A stretch of 9,511 nt of DNA from positions 1-9,511 of the forward strand of contig JABXJY010000088.1 of assembly GCA_013375385.1 (NCBI GenBank), read 5' to 3'. Under the pieces are notes generated by a model, which was given only the letters and a program-made list of their open reading frames with translations, was not told the DNA's origin and made no database searches. Position 1 is the stretch's first letter. Each line of letters starts with the position of its first letter. Below, in pieces: positions 1 through 5,588 of this stretch. Source of the stretch: Desulfobacterales bacterium. GTDB lineage: Bacteria > Desulfobacterota > DSM-4660 > Desulfatiglandales > B25-G16. The translations under genes were made by a program, and so were the position numbers.

Positions 1-1
1 C

Positions 2-166
2 TTCTTAGTGGGTTACCTTACTGTCGATTCATCAGTTACAGCAATCGGTGGTGCAATTGGTGCTACAATTGCGGACGGGATGCATCTAAGAGTTTACGGC
101 ATCTCGATAGATGATAATCTCACCATCCCTTTGTATGCTGGTTTCTTGATGAGCCTCGTTTCGTAA
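2..166 (+). CDS. C-terminal fragment of a CTP-dependent polyprenol/diacylglycerol kinase-like membrane protein (5' end outside window)
   Basis: Frame 2 is open from the left edge to a TAA at 164-166 and encodes the last 54 residues of a protein whose start lies outside the window. The peptide has a small-residue-rich hydrophobic stretch (GGAIGATIAD, residues about 16-25), then IDDNLTIPL (residues 36-44) and a hydrophobic tail ending in LMSLVS. A Gly/Ala-rich helix followed by an acidic DDNLT-IPL motif and a terminal membrane helix is, as I recall the family, typical of the C-terminus of the dolichol kinase/phytol kinase/CTP-type diacylglycerol kinase superfamily. These are integral membrane enzymes that phosphorylate lipid alcohols with CTP. 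The stop abuts the stop of the convergent SDR gene (TAA then TCA on the + strand), leaving no space for a terminator. The assignment rests on one short motif; another polytopic membrane protein is possible. Confidence 0.6.
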   Translation, partial: FLVGYLTVDSSVTAIGGAIGATIADGMHLRVYGISIDDNLTIPLYAGFLMSLVS

Positions 167-907
167 TCACACCGCCCATCCACCGCAAACAGGTAGAGCA
201 ATTCCGGTGATAAAGGAGGCTTCATCTGAGGCCAGGAATGCAATGACGTTTGCCACCTCCTCTGGTTCGGCCATTCGTCCTAGAGGTGTACTGGCTATAA
301 TTGCCTCTTTGTACCTTTCATTCATAAATGTTTCTATGGTCGGGGTCCTGGTTAGCCCAGGCAGTACCGCGTTAACTGTAACCCCATCCTGACCACATTC
401 TTTTGCGACGCTCTTTGTCAATCCGATAATTCCGGCCTTGGCAGTCGAGTAAGCAACTTCCCCCTTTCCCCCAGTAATTCCGTAGATGGAGCCGACATTT
501 ACGATCCGGCCCCAGCCAGCTGCCCTCATGCCCGGAAGAAATATCTGAATCAAGGTCAGAGGTACGGTAACGTGGATGCCCAGAACCTCTTCAAATGCTT
601 TTTTGTCTATCTTGGCCGTGGTACCAGGTCGGTCAAATCCGGCGTTATTTACCAGGATATCTATCAAGCCCATCTTCCGGGCTTTTTCGGCAACCTCCCG
701 GAGCCTTTCCAACTCAGTTAGATCCAATACATCACTCATGACCTTGCGTCCCATTCCTGCTGCTTCATGGGCGACCTCGCCAAGGGTCTCGGGGTTTTTA
801 TCCAATAATACCAGATCCGCCCCTTTTGAAGCGAAGGTAACGGTGCACGCTCTGCCAATACCTTGGCCAGCTCCAGTAATCAATGCTATATGACCATCAA
901 GTGACAT
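167..907 (-). CDS. short-chain dehydrogenase/reductase (FabG-like SDR)
   Basis: A 246-residue classical SDR, the usual length for the family, predicted to be a cytosolic NAD(P)-dependent oxidoreductase of a hydroxyl/keto substrate. From the ATG at 907 the Rossmann motif TGAGQGIG is at 11-18, NNAG at 87-90, the catalytic Ser at 140 (VGSIYG), and YSTAK gives Tyr153/Lys157. An Asp (D36) at the end of the second strand suggests a preference for NAD over NADP; this is inference from the family rule. The position of the catalytic-tetrad Asn reads VLGIHV, so His112 replaces Asn, as in some SDRs acting on acyl-CoA thioesters. The frame stays open back to an ATG at 1009, but those 34 residues look non-homologous (Arg/Cys-rich) and their codons run into a strong hairpin, so I chose 907. 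No convincing Shine-Dalgarno precedes 907. 3-oxoacyl-ACP reductase or 3-hydroxyacyl-CoA dehydrogenase are both possible; the substrate is unknown. Confidence 0.85.
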   Translation of the reverse strand: MSLDGHIALITGAGQGIGRACTVTFASKGADLVLLDKNPETLGEVAHEAAGMGRKVMSDVLDLTELERLREVAEKARKMGLIDILVNNAGFDRPGTTAKIDKKAFEEVLGIHVTVPLTLIQIFLPGMRAAGWGRIVNVGSIYGITGGKGEVAYSTAKAGIIGLTKSVAKECGQDGVTVNAVLPGLTRTPTIETFMNERYKEAIIASTPLGRMAEPEEVANVIAFLASDEASFITGIALPVCGGWAV

Positions 908-919
908 GTAAAGTAGAAC

Positions 920-929
920 ATCCCGGGAT
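920..929. promoter_or_regulatory. 10-bp perfect palindrome upstream of the SDR gene
   Basis: ATCCCGGGAT is a perfect inverted repeat ending 12 bases upstream of the SDR start codon at 907. It lies where a repressor site or 5'UTR element could act. A 10-bp palindrome can arise by chance, so it is only a candidate operator. Confidence 0.2.
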
Positions 930-980
930 ACATTATTTGATTGGCCGCAGACCCACTCAGACGGGCACGGACATCTTCTT

Positions 981-1025
981 CTGCCGGCCCCGGTTAAATA
1001 GCTTCGCATTTAACGGGGCAGGCAG
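981..1025 (-). terminator. long imperfect hairpin between LysM gene and SDR gene (possible factor-assisted terminator or attenuator)
   Basis: The 12-base arm at 1008-1019 (ATTTAACGGGGC) pairs with 987-999 with a single bulged G, around the 8-base loop AGCTTCGC. After one G/A mismatch, CTGCC (981-985) pairs with GGCAG (1021-1025). In total about 17 base pairs form over 45 bases. It begins about 29 bases past the stop of the leftward LysM gene and lies about 75 bases before the SDR start. There is no T-run after the stem on either strand, so it is not a canonical intrinsic terminator. It may end or stabilise the LysM transcript, or act in the SDR leader. Confidence 0.45.
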
Positions 1026-1053
1026 TGGCAGAGGAAAAGGGGGGCGGCAGAAC

Positions 1054-2118
1054 TTATTCAACAGGGCATTCTGGCAACACAGTCAATTCCCTTGGTCGCT
1101 TATCCCAGGTCTGGGACCTGATCTTAACCCCGTTCGAAAAGTCTCGAGATGCCCAGAAGACCACTCCAGTAGAAGTCTTTTCTGTGGTTTCCAGGATGAG
1201 GATCTTGCCAAGGACAGTGGGAGGCAACGCAACCCTCTCCTTTTTTTGTGGGTCAGCAATAGATTCTCTTTCCCCTATGGCCTCAAGGAGGTTACCTCTC
1301 ACTACCCCTGTATTATGGCCAGCATCAATATAGACCACTGAGTACTGTCCATGGAGATCCAAGCCGTCCTTTGCAGCAACAATATAGGCCGTAACAGTAC
1401 CCTCGCATGGAATGGGGAGTATGCAAGAGGAAACTGGATGATACGGCATAAGGAGGTCGTCTTTGTAGATGGCTCTGAATGATTCACGTATTTTCGCTAC
1501 ATGGTAATCCTCCTGAGCTCTTTCAATCTCCAGAATTCCCTTGAAGGAATAAGTGTATCCAAATTCTTTTCCGGTCACGGGATGGTTAACAGGCTCTGAG
1601 ATACTGCATATAGTAAATTTGTCTCCGGGCTTGATATCCTCCTTATACATCTTTACATAGGCTGTATCGCCTTTTCCGAGTAGGATCTTTTCGGTCTTAA
1701 ACTCAAAGATTCTGCCCCATGGCTCAATCATTTCTTGCCGAAAAAAGCCGAGGGCTCTCGTATCGGTAAGGCTGGAGATATCTATTCCCACTGGTGGGCC
1801 CTTTAAAGGCTCTTTTCCTAATGCAGCGGTCTTTTTTACGGGCTCGAGTTTTTCTTCTTCAGGTTTTTTCTCTTCATATTCCAGAAGTTTTATAGGATCG
1901 CCAGGAGTAAGCCAGTGAGGATTCGTGATAAATCTATTCATTTCCCATAGCTCCGGCCAGAGGTAAGGATCACCGTAGTATTGTTGACAGATTGACCAGA
2001 GGGTGTCACCTTTTTTTACTATATGGATAACCTTTTTGCCCGCTGATGAGGATGAAGATAGGCTCAAAAAGAGAGCCAAAAACAAGGAAAGACCTAAATA
2101 AATGCCCCTAGCTTTCAC
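1054..2118 (-). CDS. secreted LysM-domain protein
   Basis: A 354-residue exported protein with one N-terminal LysM domain, predicted to bind peptidoglycan in the periplasm or at the cell surface. The start is taken as GTG at 2118. It is preceded by AAGGAGGG (2124-2131) at a 5-base spacing and gives a clean signal peptide: two basic residues, a Leu-rich core, then a Ser run and a likely cut near SSSA/G at about residue 26. The in-frame ATG at 2163 would add a lysine/leucine-rich N-tail and would sit at the predicted transcription start. LysM spans about residues 31-78 and contains KKGDTLWSIC and the WPELWEMNRFI segment. A charged Lys/Glu/Pro-rich linker follows (about 80-110). The remaining roughly 240 residues I do not recognise as a named domain; they include VKMYKEDIKPGDKFTI and repeated Gly/Asp turns suggesting beta structure. 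No enzymatic motif is visible. A structural or flagellar/envelope-assembly role is possible but unproven. Confidence 0.85.
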   Translation of the reverse strand: MKARGIYLGLSLFLALFLSLSSSSSAGKKVIHIVKKGDTLWSICQQYYGDPYLWPELWEMNRFITNPHWLTPGDPIKLLEYEEKKPEEEKLEPVKKTAALGKEPLKGPPVGIDISSLTDTRALGFFRQEMIEPWGRIFEFKTEKILLGKGDTAYVKMYKEDIKPGDKFTICSISEPVNHPVTGKEFGYTYSFKGILEIERAQEDYHVAKIRESFRAIYKDDLLMPYHPVSSCILPIPCEGTVTAYIVAAKDGLDLHGQYSVVYIDAGHNTGVVRGNLLEAIGERESIADPQKKERVALPPTVLGKILILETTEKTSTGVVFWASRDFSNGVKIRSQTWDKRPRELTVLPECPVE

Positions 2119-2123
2119 CTGTT

Positions 2124-2131
2124 CCCTCCTT
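2124..2131 (-). promoter_or_regulatory. strong Shine-Dalgarno fixing the GTG start of the LysM gene
   Basis: Read on the minus strand the site is AAGGAGGG, followed by 5 bases and GTG at 2118. It is a near-perfect match to the anti-SD and decides in favour of GTG over the ATG at 2163. Confidence 0.7.
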
Positions 2132-2170
2132 AATAGAAGTTGATTTTTTTTTAATAATAACATATAGAGT

Positions 2171-2200
2171 TACCTACGATTTTTTTTCTATTATTGTCAA
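2171..2200 (-). promoter_or_regulatory. candidate sigma-70 promoter for the LysM gene
   Basis: On the minus strand there is a consensus -35 TTGACA (2195-2200), an 18-base A-rich spacer, then a poor -10 TAGGTA (2171-2176). Transcription would start near 2164, giving a leader of about 45 bases before the GTG at 2118. The -35 is perfect but the -10 is weak, so confidence is limited. Confidence 0.4.
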
Positions 2201-2283
2201 GGGCTTTTCCTCGCTTTGACTGAACTCATTTTGTTTGGATTACCTCAATAACTTCCTTAGAGGATGGATAAAAGAGGGCTTTC

Positions 2284-2808
2284 ATGGCTAAGAAAGGATT
2301 AATTGTAGTTGACATGCTCAAGGATTTCATTGAAGAAAAGGGTGCCCTATTTTGCGGCGATGAATGCAGAAAGATAATCCCATTCGTTGTGGACACCATA
2401 GAAGATATGAGGAATGAGGGCGCTGCCATTATTTTTCTTGGTGATTGTCACGATAAGGATGATAAAGAGTTTGCCCTATTTCCCCCTCACTGTATTGTTG
2501 ATACTGAGGGAGCGGAGCTGATAGATGATCTTAAGGTCGTGCCAGGTGAATATTATATAAAAAAGAGAAGGTACAGCGGGTTTTATGATACAGATCTGGA
2601 TGAGGTCCTTGCCTCCGAGAGGGTTGACCACGTCTACCTTGCTGGTGTGTGTACCTCTATCTGCGTGATGGAGACTGTGGCGGACTTGAGAAACAGGGAT
2701 TACCCTACCTTTGTCTTTCGCAGGGGGGTGGCTGATTTTGATCAAGAGGCCCATAACTTTGCCCTCGAGAGGATGGAAAGGATCCTTGGTGCGACAATAT
2801 TGGATTGA
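2284..2808 (+). CDS. isochorismatase-family cysteine hydrolase, nicotinamidase-like
   Basis: A 174-residue cytosolic hydrolase of normal length for the family. The triad is visible: Asp10 (VVDMLKDF), Lys94 (KKRRYSGF) and Cys127 (GVCTSICV). A metal site like that of nicotinamidases is also present: Asp54 and His56 in GDCHD and His69 in FPPHC, followed by the usual T-GAEL segment. With both the triad and the Asp/His/His site, nicotinamide to nicotinate plus ammonia (NAD salvage) is the best guess, but many proteins with these motifs act on other amides. A Shine-Dalgarno GAGGG (2274-2278) sits 5 bases before the ATG. The gene is divergent from the LysM gene and lies 285 bases upstream of speD on the same strand. 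It may belong to the polyamine locus or be an independent unit; the promoter before speD argues for some independence. Confidence 0.85.
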   Translation: MAKKGLIVVDMLKDFIEEKGALFCGDECRKIIPFVVDTIEDMRNEGAAIIFLGDCHDKDDKEFALFPPHCIVDTEGAELIDDLKVVPGEYYIKKRRYSGFYDTDLDEVLASERVDHVYLAGVCTSICVMETVADLRNRDYPTFVFRRGVADFDQEAHNFALERMERILGATILD

Positions 2809-2884
2809 ATCAGCCTGCGGCGCGGCCTCTTTCCCCTTTCAATTATTTCCCTCCAATGACGTTGTTACTTCATCTCAATAACCC

Positions 2885-2915
2885 ACCAGGTTAACCCCCT
2901 GGTATTGCCGGGGGT
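2885..2915 (+). other. two mutually exclusive hairpins upstream of speD
   Basis: ACCAGG (2885-2890) can pair with CCTGGT (2898-2903) around a 7-base loop. Alternatively ACCCCC (2894-2899) pairs with GGGGGT (2910-2915). The two stems share bases 2894-2903 and cannot coexist, an arrangement seen in attenuators. No T-run follows the second stem, and the predicted speD promoter is downstream, so these could act only on read-through RNA from the hydrolase gene, or they may be a 3'-end structure of that gene. Confidence 0.35.
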
Positions 2916-2939
2916 CATCATTCCAAGATTGCAATATTC

Positions 2940-2964
2940 TCCCCCACTTATCACAGGCGGGGGA
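2940..2964 (+). other. second C5/G5 hairpin in the pre-speD region
   Basis: TCCCCC (2940-2945) pairs with GGGGGA (2959-2964) around a 13-base loop. It repeats the design of the hairpin ending at 2915: a C5 arm, a G5 arm, and CATTCC shortly downstream of both (2918-2923 and 2974-2979). There is no T-tract. It may be a tandem structured element or a weak terminator of the hydrolase gene. Confidence 0.3.
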
Positions 2965-2981
2965 TGAGCCCTTCATTCCTC

Positions 2982-3012
2982 AGGATAAACTCAGCGAACC
3001 AGGTTCTATCCT
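2982..3012. promoter_or_regulatory. nested dyad just upstream of the speD -35 (candidate operator)
   Basis: An outer inverted repeat AGGATA (2982-2987) / TATCCT (3007-3012) encloses a near-perfect inner dyad GAACC-A-GGTTC (2996-3006). It ends 10 bases before the predicted -35 at 3023, a position suited to an activator or repressor. No factor can be named from sequence alone. An A-run follows (3013-3019). Confidence 0.35.
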
Positions 3013-3022
3013 AAAAAAATTG

Positions 3023-3050
3023 TTGATAGAAATTTCGTTTTGTGTATTAT
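3023..3050 (+). promoter_or_regulatory. predicted sigma-70 promoter of the speD-speB operon
   Basis: -35 TTGATA (3023-3028), 16-base spacer, -10 TATTAT (3045-3050). Each hexamer differs from consensus at one position. Transcription would start near 3057, giving a leader of about 37 bases containing the speD Shine-Dalgarno (GAGGGGGG, 3077-3084). Confidence 0.55.
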
Positions 3051-3093
3051 AGCGCAGCATTTAGTAATATCTTTATGAGGGGGGTAATGCGCA

Positions 3094-3501
3094 ATGAACA
3101 GGCAATCCTATTTTGGCCCCCATCTTATGCTGGATTTATCTGAGTGTGATCAAAAGAGGATCGGTGACCTTGATTTCATCTTTAATTTCCTCAGTACCCT
3201 TCCAGATAAGATTGGGATGGTCAAGATTACACAACCTTATGTCTTCCCTTATGCTGGTCTGGTCCCGGAAGATAAGGGTATAACCGGATTTGTAGTCATA
3301 GCTGAAAGCCACTTATCAATCCATACCTTCGTAGAAAAAGGTCATGCCTTTGTAGATCTTTTCTCATGCAAACCATTTGACACAGATAGGGCCAGAGATC
3401 TCATTATCGAGGCATTCGTCTCTAAGAAGCCAGAGGTTCACATGATTGAAAGGGGTGCAGGTTTTCCAAGGAACACCCATTTAGCAAAGGCCGCAGCATG
3501 A
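3094..3501 (+). CDS. speD: S-adenosylmethionine decarboxylase proenzyme (SpeD)
   Basis: A 135-residue protein matching the short bacterial/archaeal (class 1b) pyruvoyl-dependent AdoMet decarboxylase, which makes decarboxylated AdoMet, the aminopropyl donor for spermidine. The signature ESHLSIHTF occupies 71-79. By alignment with the Thermotoga enzyme as I remember it (Ser63, His68, Cys83), self-cleavage should occur between Glu71 and Ser72, Ser72 becomes the pyruvoyl group, and His77 and Cys92 (LFSCKPF) are the processing/catalytic residues; the spacing matches exactly. The chain is slightly longer than typical at the C-terminus (IERGAGFPRN and a short tail). The ATG at 3094 follows GAGGGGGG at 9 bases; an ATG at 3087 is out of frame. 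The TGA overlaps the start of speB by 4 bases, implying translational coupling. No aminopropyltransferase gene is adjacent. Confidence 0.95.
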   Translation: MNRQSYFGPHLMLDLSECDQKRIGDLDFIFNFLSTLPDKIGMVKITQPYVFPYAGLVPEDKGITGFVVIAESHLSIHTFVEKGHAFVDLFSCKPFDTDRARDLIIEAFVSKKPEVHMIERGAGFPRNTHLAKAAA

Positions 3502-4355
3502 AGGATGTGCTCTTCGGAGGAAACGATTCCAATTGGACAGATTATAAGTCTGCCAAAATCATAGTATTCCCTGTTCCCTATGATTATACAGCTACGTGGC
3601 AGAAGGGTGCGGCCTCGGGTCCTGAGGCAATAATTGAGGCCTCGGCACACGTAGAACTATACGATATTGAGACAGATACCGAGGTCCATTTGCAGGGGAT
3701 ACATACCTTTCAGTTACACCATCTTCCAAGATCCCCTGAGGATATGACCCAGGTGATGAGGCAAAATCTTTCCTCCTTTGTCAAAGACGGGAAATTCCCG
3801 GTCATGCTGGGGGGTAATCATTCAATAACTCCGGGGGCTGTTCAGGGGATCAAAAATCAATTCTCAGACCTTACCGTTCTACAGCTTGATGCCCATGCCG
3901 ATCTTAGGGAATCTTACAATGGCTCTCTGTTCAACCATGCCTGCGTAATGGCAAGAGTAAGGGAAGTCTGCCCCGCAGTACAGGTTGGCATAAGATCTAT
4001 GGACAGGGAAGAATTTGATAGGTTGGATAGAGCAAGGGTTTTTTTTGCCAGAGACATCCTTTTGGAAGAGGATTGGATTGATAGGGTCGTTGATCTCTTA
4101 TCTTCCCATGTGTACGTAACCATTGACCTTGACGTATTTGATCCTTCTGTAATGCCTTCTACAGGAACTCCGGAGCCAGGAGGACTTGACTGGTATCAAA
4201 CTGTAGGGCTCTTAAGAAAGGTGGCCGAAGAGAGCCATGTTGTTGGTTTTGATGCGGTGGAGCTCATGCCAAACAAATACAACAAGGCACCTGATTTTAT
4301 GGCTGCCAAACTGGTCTATAAATTCTTGAGCTATATTTTTAAAAAAGTGAAATAA
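3498..4355 (+). CDS. speB: agmatinase-type ureohydrolase (SpeB family)
   Basis: A 285-residue manganese ureohydrolase of the arginase/agmatinase fold. The metal ligands are visible in the usual order: His108 in GGNHSIT; Asp131, His133 and Asp135 in DAHADLRESY; Asp210 and Asp212 in TIDLDVFDPS. Glu255 in DAVELMP is the conserved late acidic residue, and GTPEPGGL (223-230) is the family signature. It releases urea from agmatine to give putrescine. Alternatively, as in the Thermus route, it acts on N1-aminopropylagmatine to give spermidine directly. Coupling to speD makes the second substrate plausible, but residues alone do not decide. The start overlaps speD (ATGA) and AAAGG lies 7 bases upstream. 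The DHS-like gene follows after 164 bases. Confidence 0.92.
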   Translation: MKDVLFGGNDSNWTDYKSAKIIVFPVPYDYTATWQKGAASGPEAIIEASAHVELYDIETDTEVHLQGIHTFQLHHLPRSPEDMTQVMRQNLSSFVKDGKFPVMLGGNHSITPGAVQGIKNQFSDLTVLQLDAHADLRESYNGSLFNHACVMARVREVCPAVQVGIRSMDREEFDRLDRARVFFARDILLEEDWIDRVVDLLSSHVYVTIDLDVFDPSVMPSTGTPEPGGLDWYQTVGLLRKVAEESHVVGFDAVELMPNKYNKAPDFMAAKLVYKFLSYIFKKVK

Positions 4356-4424
4356 TGCCCGTCGATAATTGGTAGTTTCTTGGTGTGCTTATCGTGTGCA
4401 CTTTGGGCACAGTATTTGCGGGTT

Positions 4425-4487
4425 GAGATATGCGATATGCGTTCCACATCGCACGTTGCCTATCGCACATCGCACATCCCACATCTC
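4425..4487. repeat. heptamer-repeat imperfect hairpin between speB and the DHS-like gene
   Basis: The left arm has two copies of GATATGC (4427-4440). The right arm is a 7-base period series TATCGCA, CATCGCA, CATCCCA, CATCTCA (4461-4488). GAGATATGCGATATGCG (4425-4441) is nearly the reverse complement of 4464-4487; the mismatches are A/C on the + strand, which become G-U pairs in minus-strand RNA. A stray CACATCGCAC (4445-4454) lies in the loop and recurs at 4466-4475. This looks like a small dispersed palindromic element rather than part of a gene. A run of eight T (4503-4510) follows 15 bases later, too far for an ordinary terminator. Confidence 0.55.
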
Positions 4488-4519
4488 AAATCACATGACC
4501 TATTTTTTTTGGGGTACCA

Positions 4520-5539
4520 ATGGACAAGAAATCACTGCTAAAAGACACCATTGAGCATATCGATATCCGATCATTCGATGCAAGACCCATAATTGAGGCA
4601 TATGGTCGGATGGCATTCCAGGCCAGAAACCTACACAATGCCTCGGATATCTTTAACAGAATGCTAAGGGATGGATCTTGCTCCATCATTCTCACCCTTG
4701 CAGGTTCCCTTTTTAGTGCGGGATTAAAGGGTATAGTGGCAGATATGATCAGATACAACATGGTAGATGTAATTGTCTCTACCGGGGCAATAATCATAGA
4801 TCAGGACTTCTTTGAAGGTATAGGATTCCACCATTACTTAGGTGATCCTGCAGGAGATGACCACTATTTAAGAGAACTTCATATTGACAGGATATACGAT
4901 ACCTATATCAATGAGGATGAGTTGAGGGAGTGCGATGTAACGGTTGCAAAGATTGCTGATGGTCTGGAACAACGATCCTACTCTTCAAGGGAATTTATAG
5001 AGGAGATGGGGGCCCATCTTGAGCGACATTACCCAAAAGTGAACTCAGTTACTCTGGAGGCCTACAGGAATGATGTTCCAATCTTTGTTCCGGCCTTTTC
5101 AGACTCAAGCGCGGGATTTGGCCTTATTTTCCATCAGCAGCAAAACCCAGACGGGCATGTGGCTATTGATTCTGTGCGGGATTTCAGGGAGCTGACGGAG
5201 ATAAAGATTTCCTCCCAACAGACAGGCCTTTTTATAGTGGGGGGAGGGGTGCCAAAGAACTTTGCCCAGGATGTTGTGGTGGCTGCAGATGTTTTAGGCA
5301 ATGAGCGGCCTCTGCATAAGTATGCTGTGCAGATAACTGTTGCTGACGAAAGAGATGGAGGCCTTTCAGGATCGACCCTCAAAGAGGCATGTTCATGGGG
5401 TAAGGTAGATACGGTGTTTGAGCAGATGGTCTGGGGTGAGGCAACCCTTGTGCTGCCTCTCATAATCTCAGATGCCTATCACAGGGGAAACTGGAAAGGC
5501 CGTTCCAGGAAAAGATATCAAAGGCTATTTCCTCGCTAG
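4520..5539 (+). CDS. deoxyhypusine synthase-like protein (bacterial type)
   Basis: A 339-residue member of the deoxyhypusine synthase (DHS) family, NAD-dependent enzymes that move the aminobutyl group of spermidine to an amine. By alignment with human DHS from memory, the catalytic Lys329 corresponds to Lys295 in SWGK, Trp327 to Trp293, Asp313 to Asp279 and Asp238 to Asp195 (PAFSDSS). NAD-site segments TLAGSLFSAGL (59-69) and VSTGAII (86-92) are in place. Human His288 (KHH) is Asn247 here (GGGVPKNF) and Asp316 is Leu282, the pattern I associate with bacterial DHS-like proteins. Bacteria lack eIF5A, so the acceptor is presumably a small amine, for example putrescine to homospermidine; this is inference. 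The ATG follows GGGG (4511-4514), a modest ribosome site. The gene lies 164 bases after speB. A weak 6-bp inverted repeat (5538-5558) marks the 3' end. Confidence 0.9.
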   Translation: MDKKSLLKDTIEHIDIRSFDARPIIEAYGRMAFQARNLHNASDIFNRMLRDGSCSIILTLAGSLFSAGLKGIVADMIRYNMVDVIVSTGAIIIDQDFFEGIGFHHYLGDPAGDDHYLRELHIDRIYDTYINEDELRECDVTVAKIADGLEQRSYSSREFIEEMGAHLERHYPKVNSVTLEAYRNDVPIFVPAFSDSSAGFGLIFHQQQNPDGHVAIDSVRDFRELTEIKISSQQTGLFIVGGGVPKNFAQDVVVAADVLGNERPLHKYAVQITVADERDGGLSGSTLKEACSWGKVDTVFEQMVWGEATLVLPLIISDAYHRGNWKGRSRKRYQRLFPR

Positions 5540-5588
5540 GTAATCCTCGATTTTACCTTCGAAACCTGGCCTTATAGGACTGAAATTA

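Noticed and set aside
908..1009. N-terminal extension of the SDR to the ATG at 1009
   Set aside because: The added 34 residues do not resemble an SDR N-terminus, and the codons lie in a strong hairpin; classical SDRs begin a few residues before the Rossmann motif, which fits 907.
883..1341. Two + strand open frames opposite the LysM gene 3' end (883-1341 and 1025-1333)
   Set aside because: Composition is unlike a protein, there is no ribosome site, and they shadow the LysM and SDR coding strands.
2119..2163. LysM start at the ATG at 2163
   Set aside because: The GTG at 2118 has a near-perfect Shine-Dalgarno at 5 bases and a normal signal peptide; the ATG coincides with the predicted transcription start.
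2216..2245. Promoter for the hydrolase gene from TTGACT at 2216-2221
   Set aside because: No acceptable -10 hexamer occurs at 16-18 bases, so it was not listed as a feature.
4461..4488. CRISPR-like short repeats
   Set aside because: The unit is 7 bases with no spacers; it is a tandem/palindromic array, not a CRISPR.
4503..4510. T8 run as an intrinsic terminator after speB
   Set aside because: It is 15 bases from the hairpin stem, too far for the usual mechanism, and lies next to the DHS-like ribosome site.
4369..4554. Small + strand open frame rich in Cys/His between speB and the DHS-like gene
   Set aside because: It is produced by the heptamer repeats and overlaps the DHS-like start; no ribosome site.
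5538..5558. AGGTAA/TTACCT inverted repeat as a terminator between convergent genes
   Set aside because: Only 6 base pairs, low G+C, and no T-run after the stem; too weak to call.
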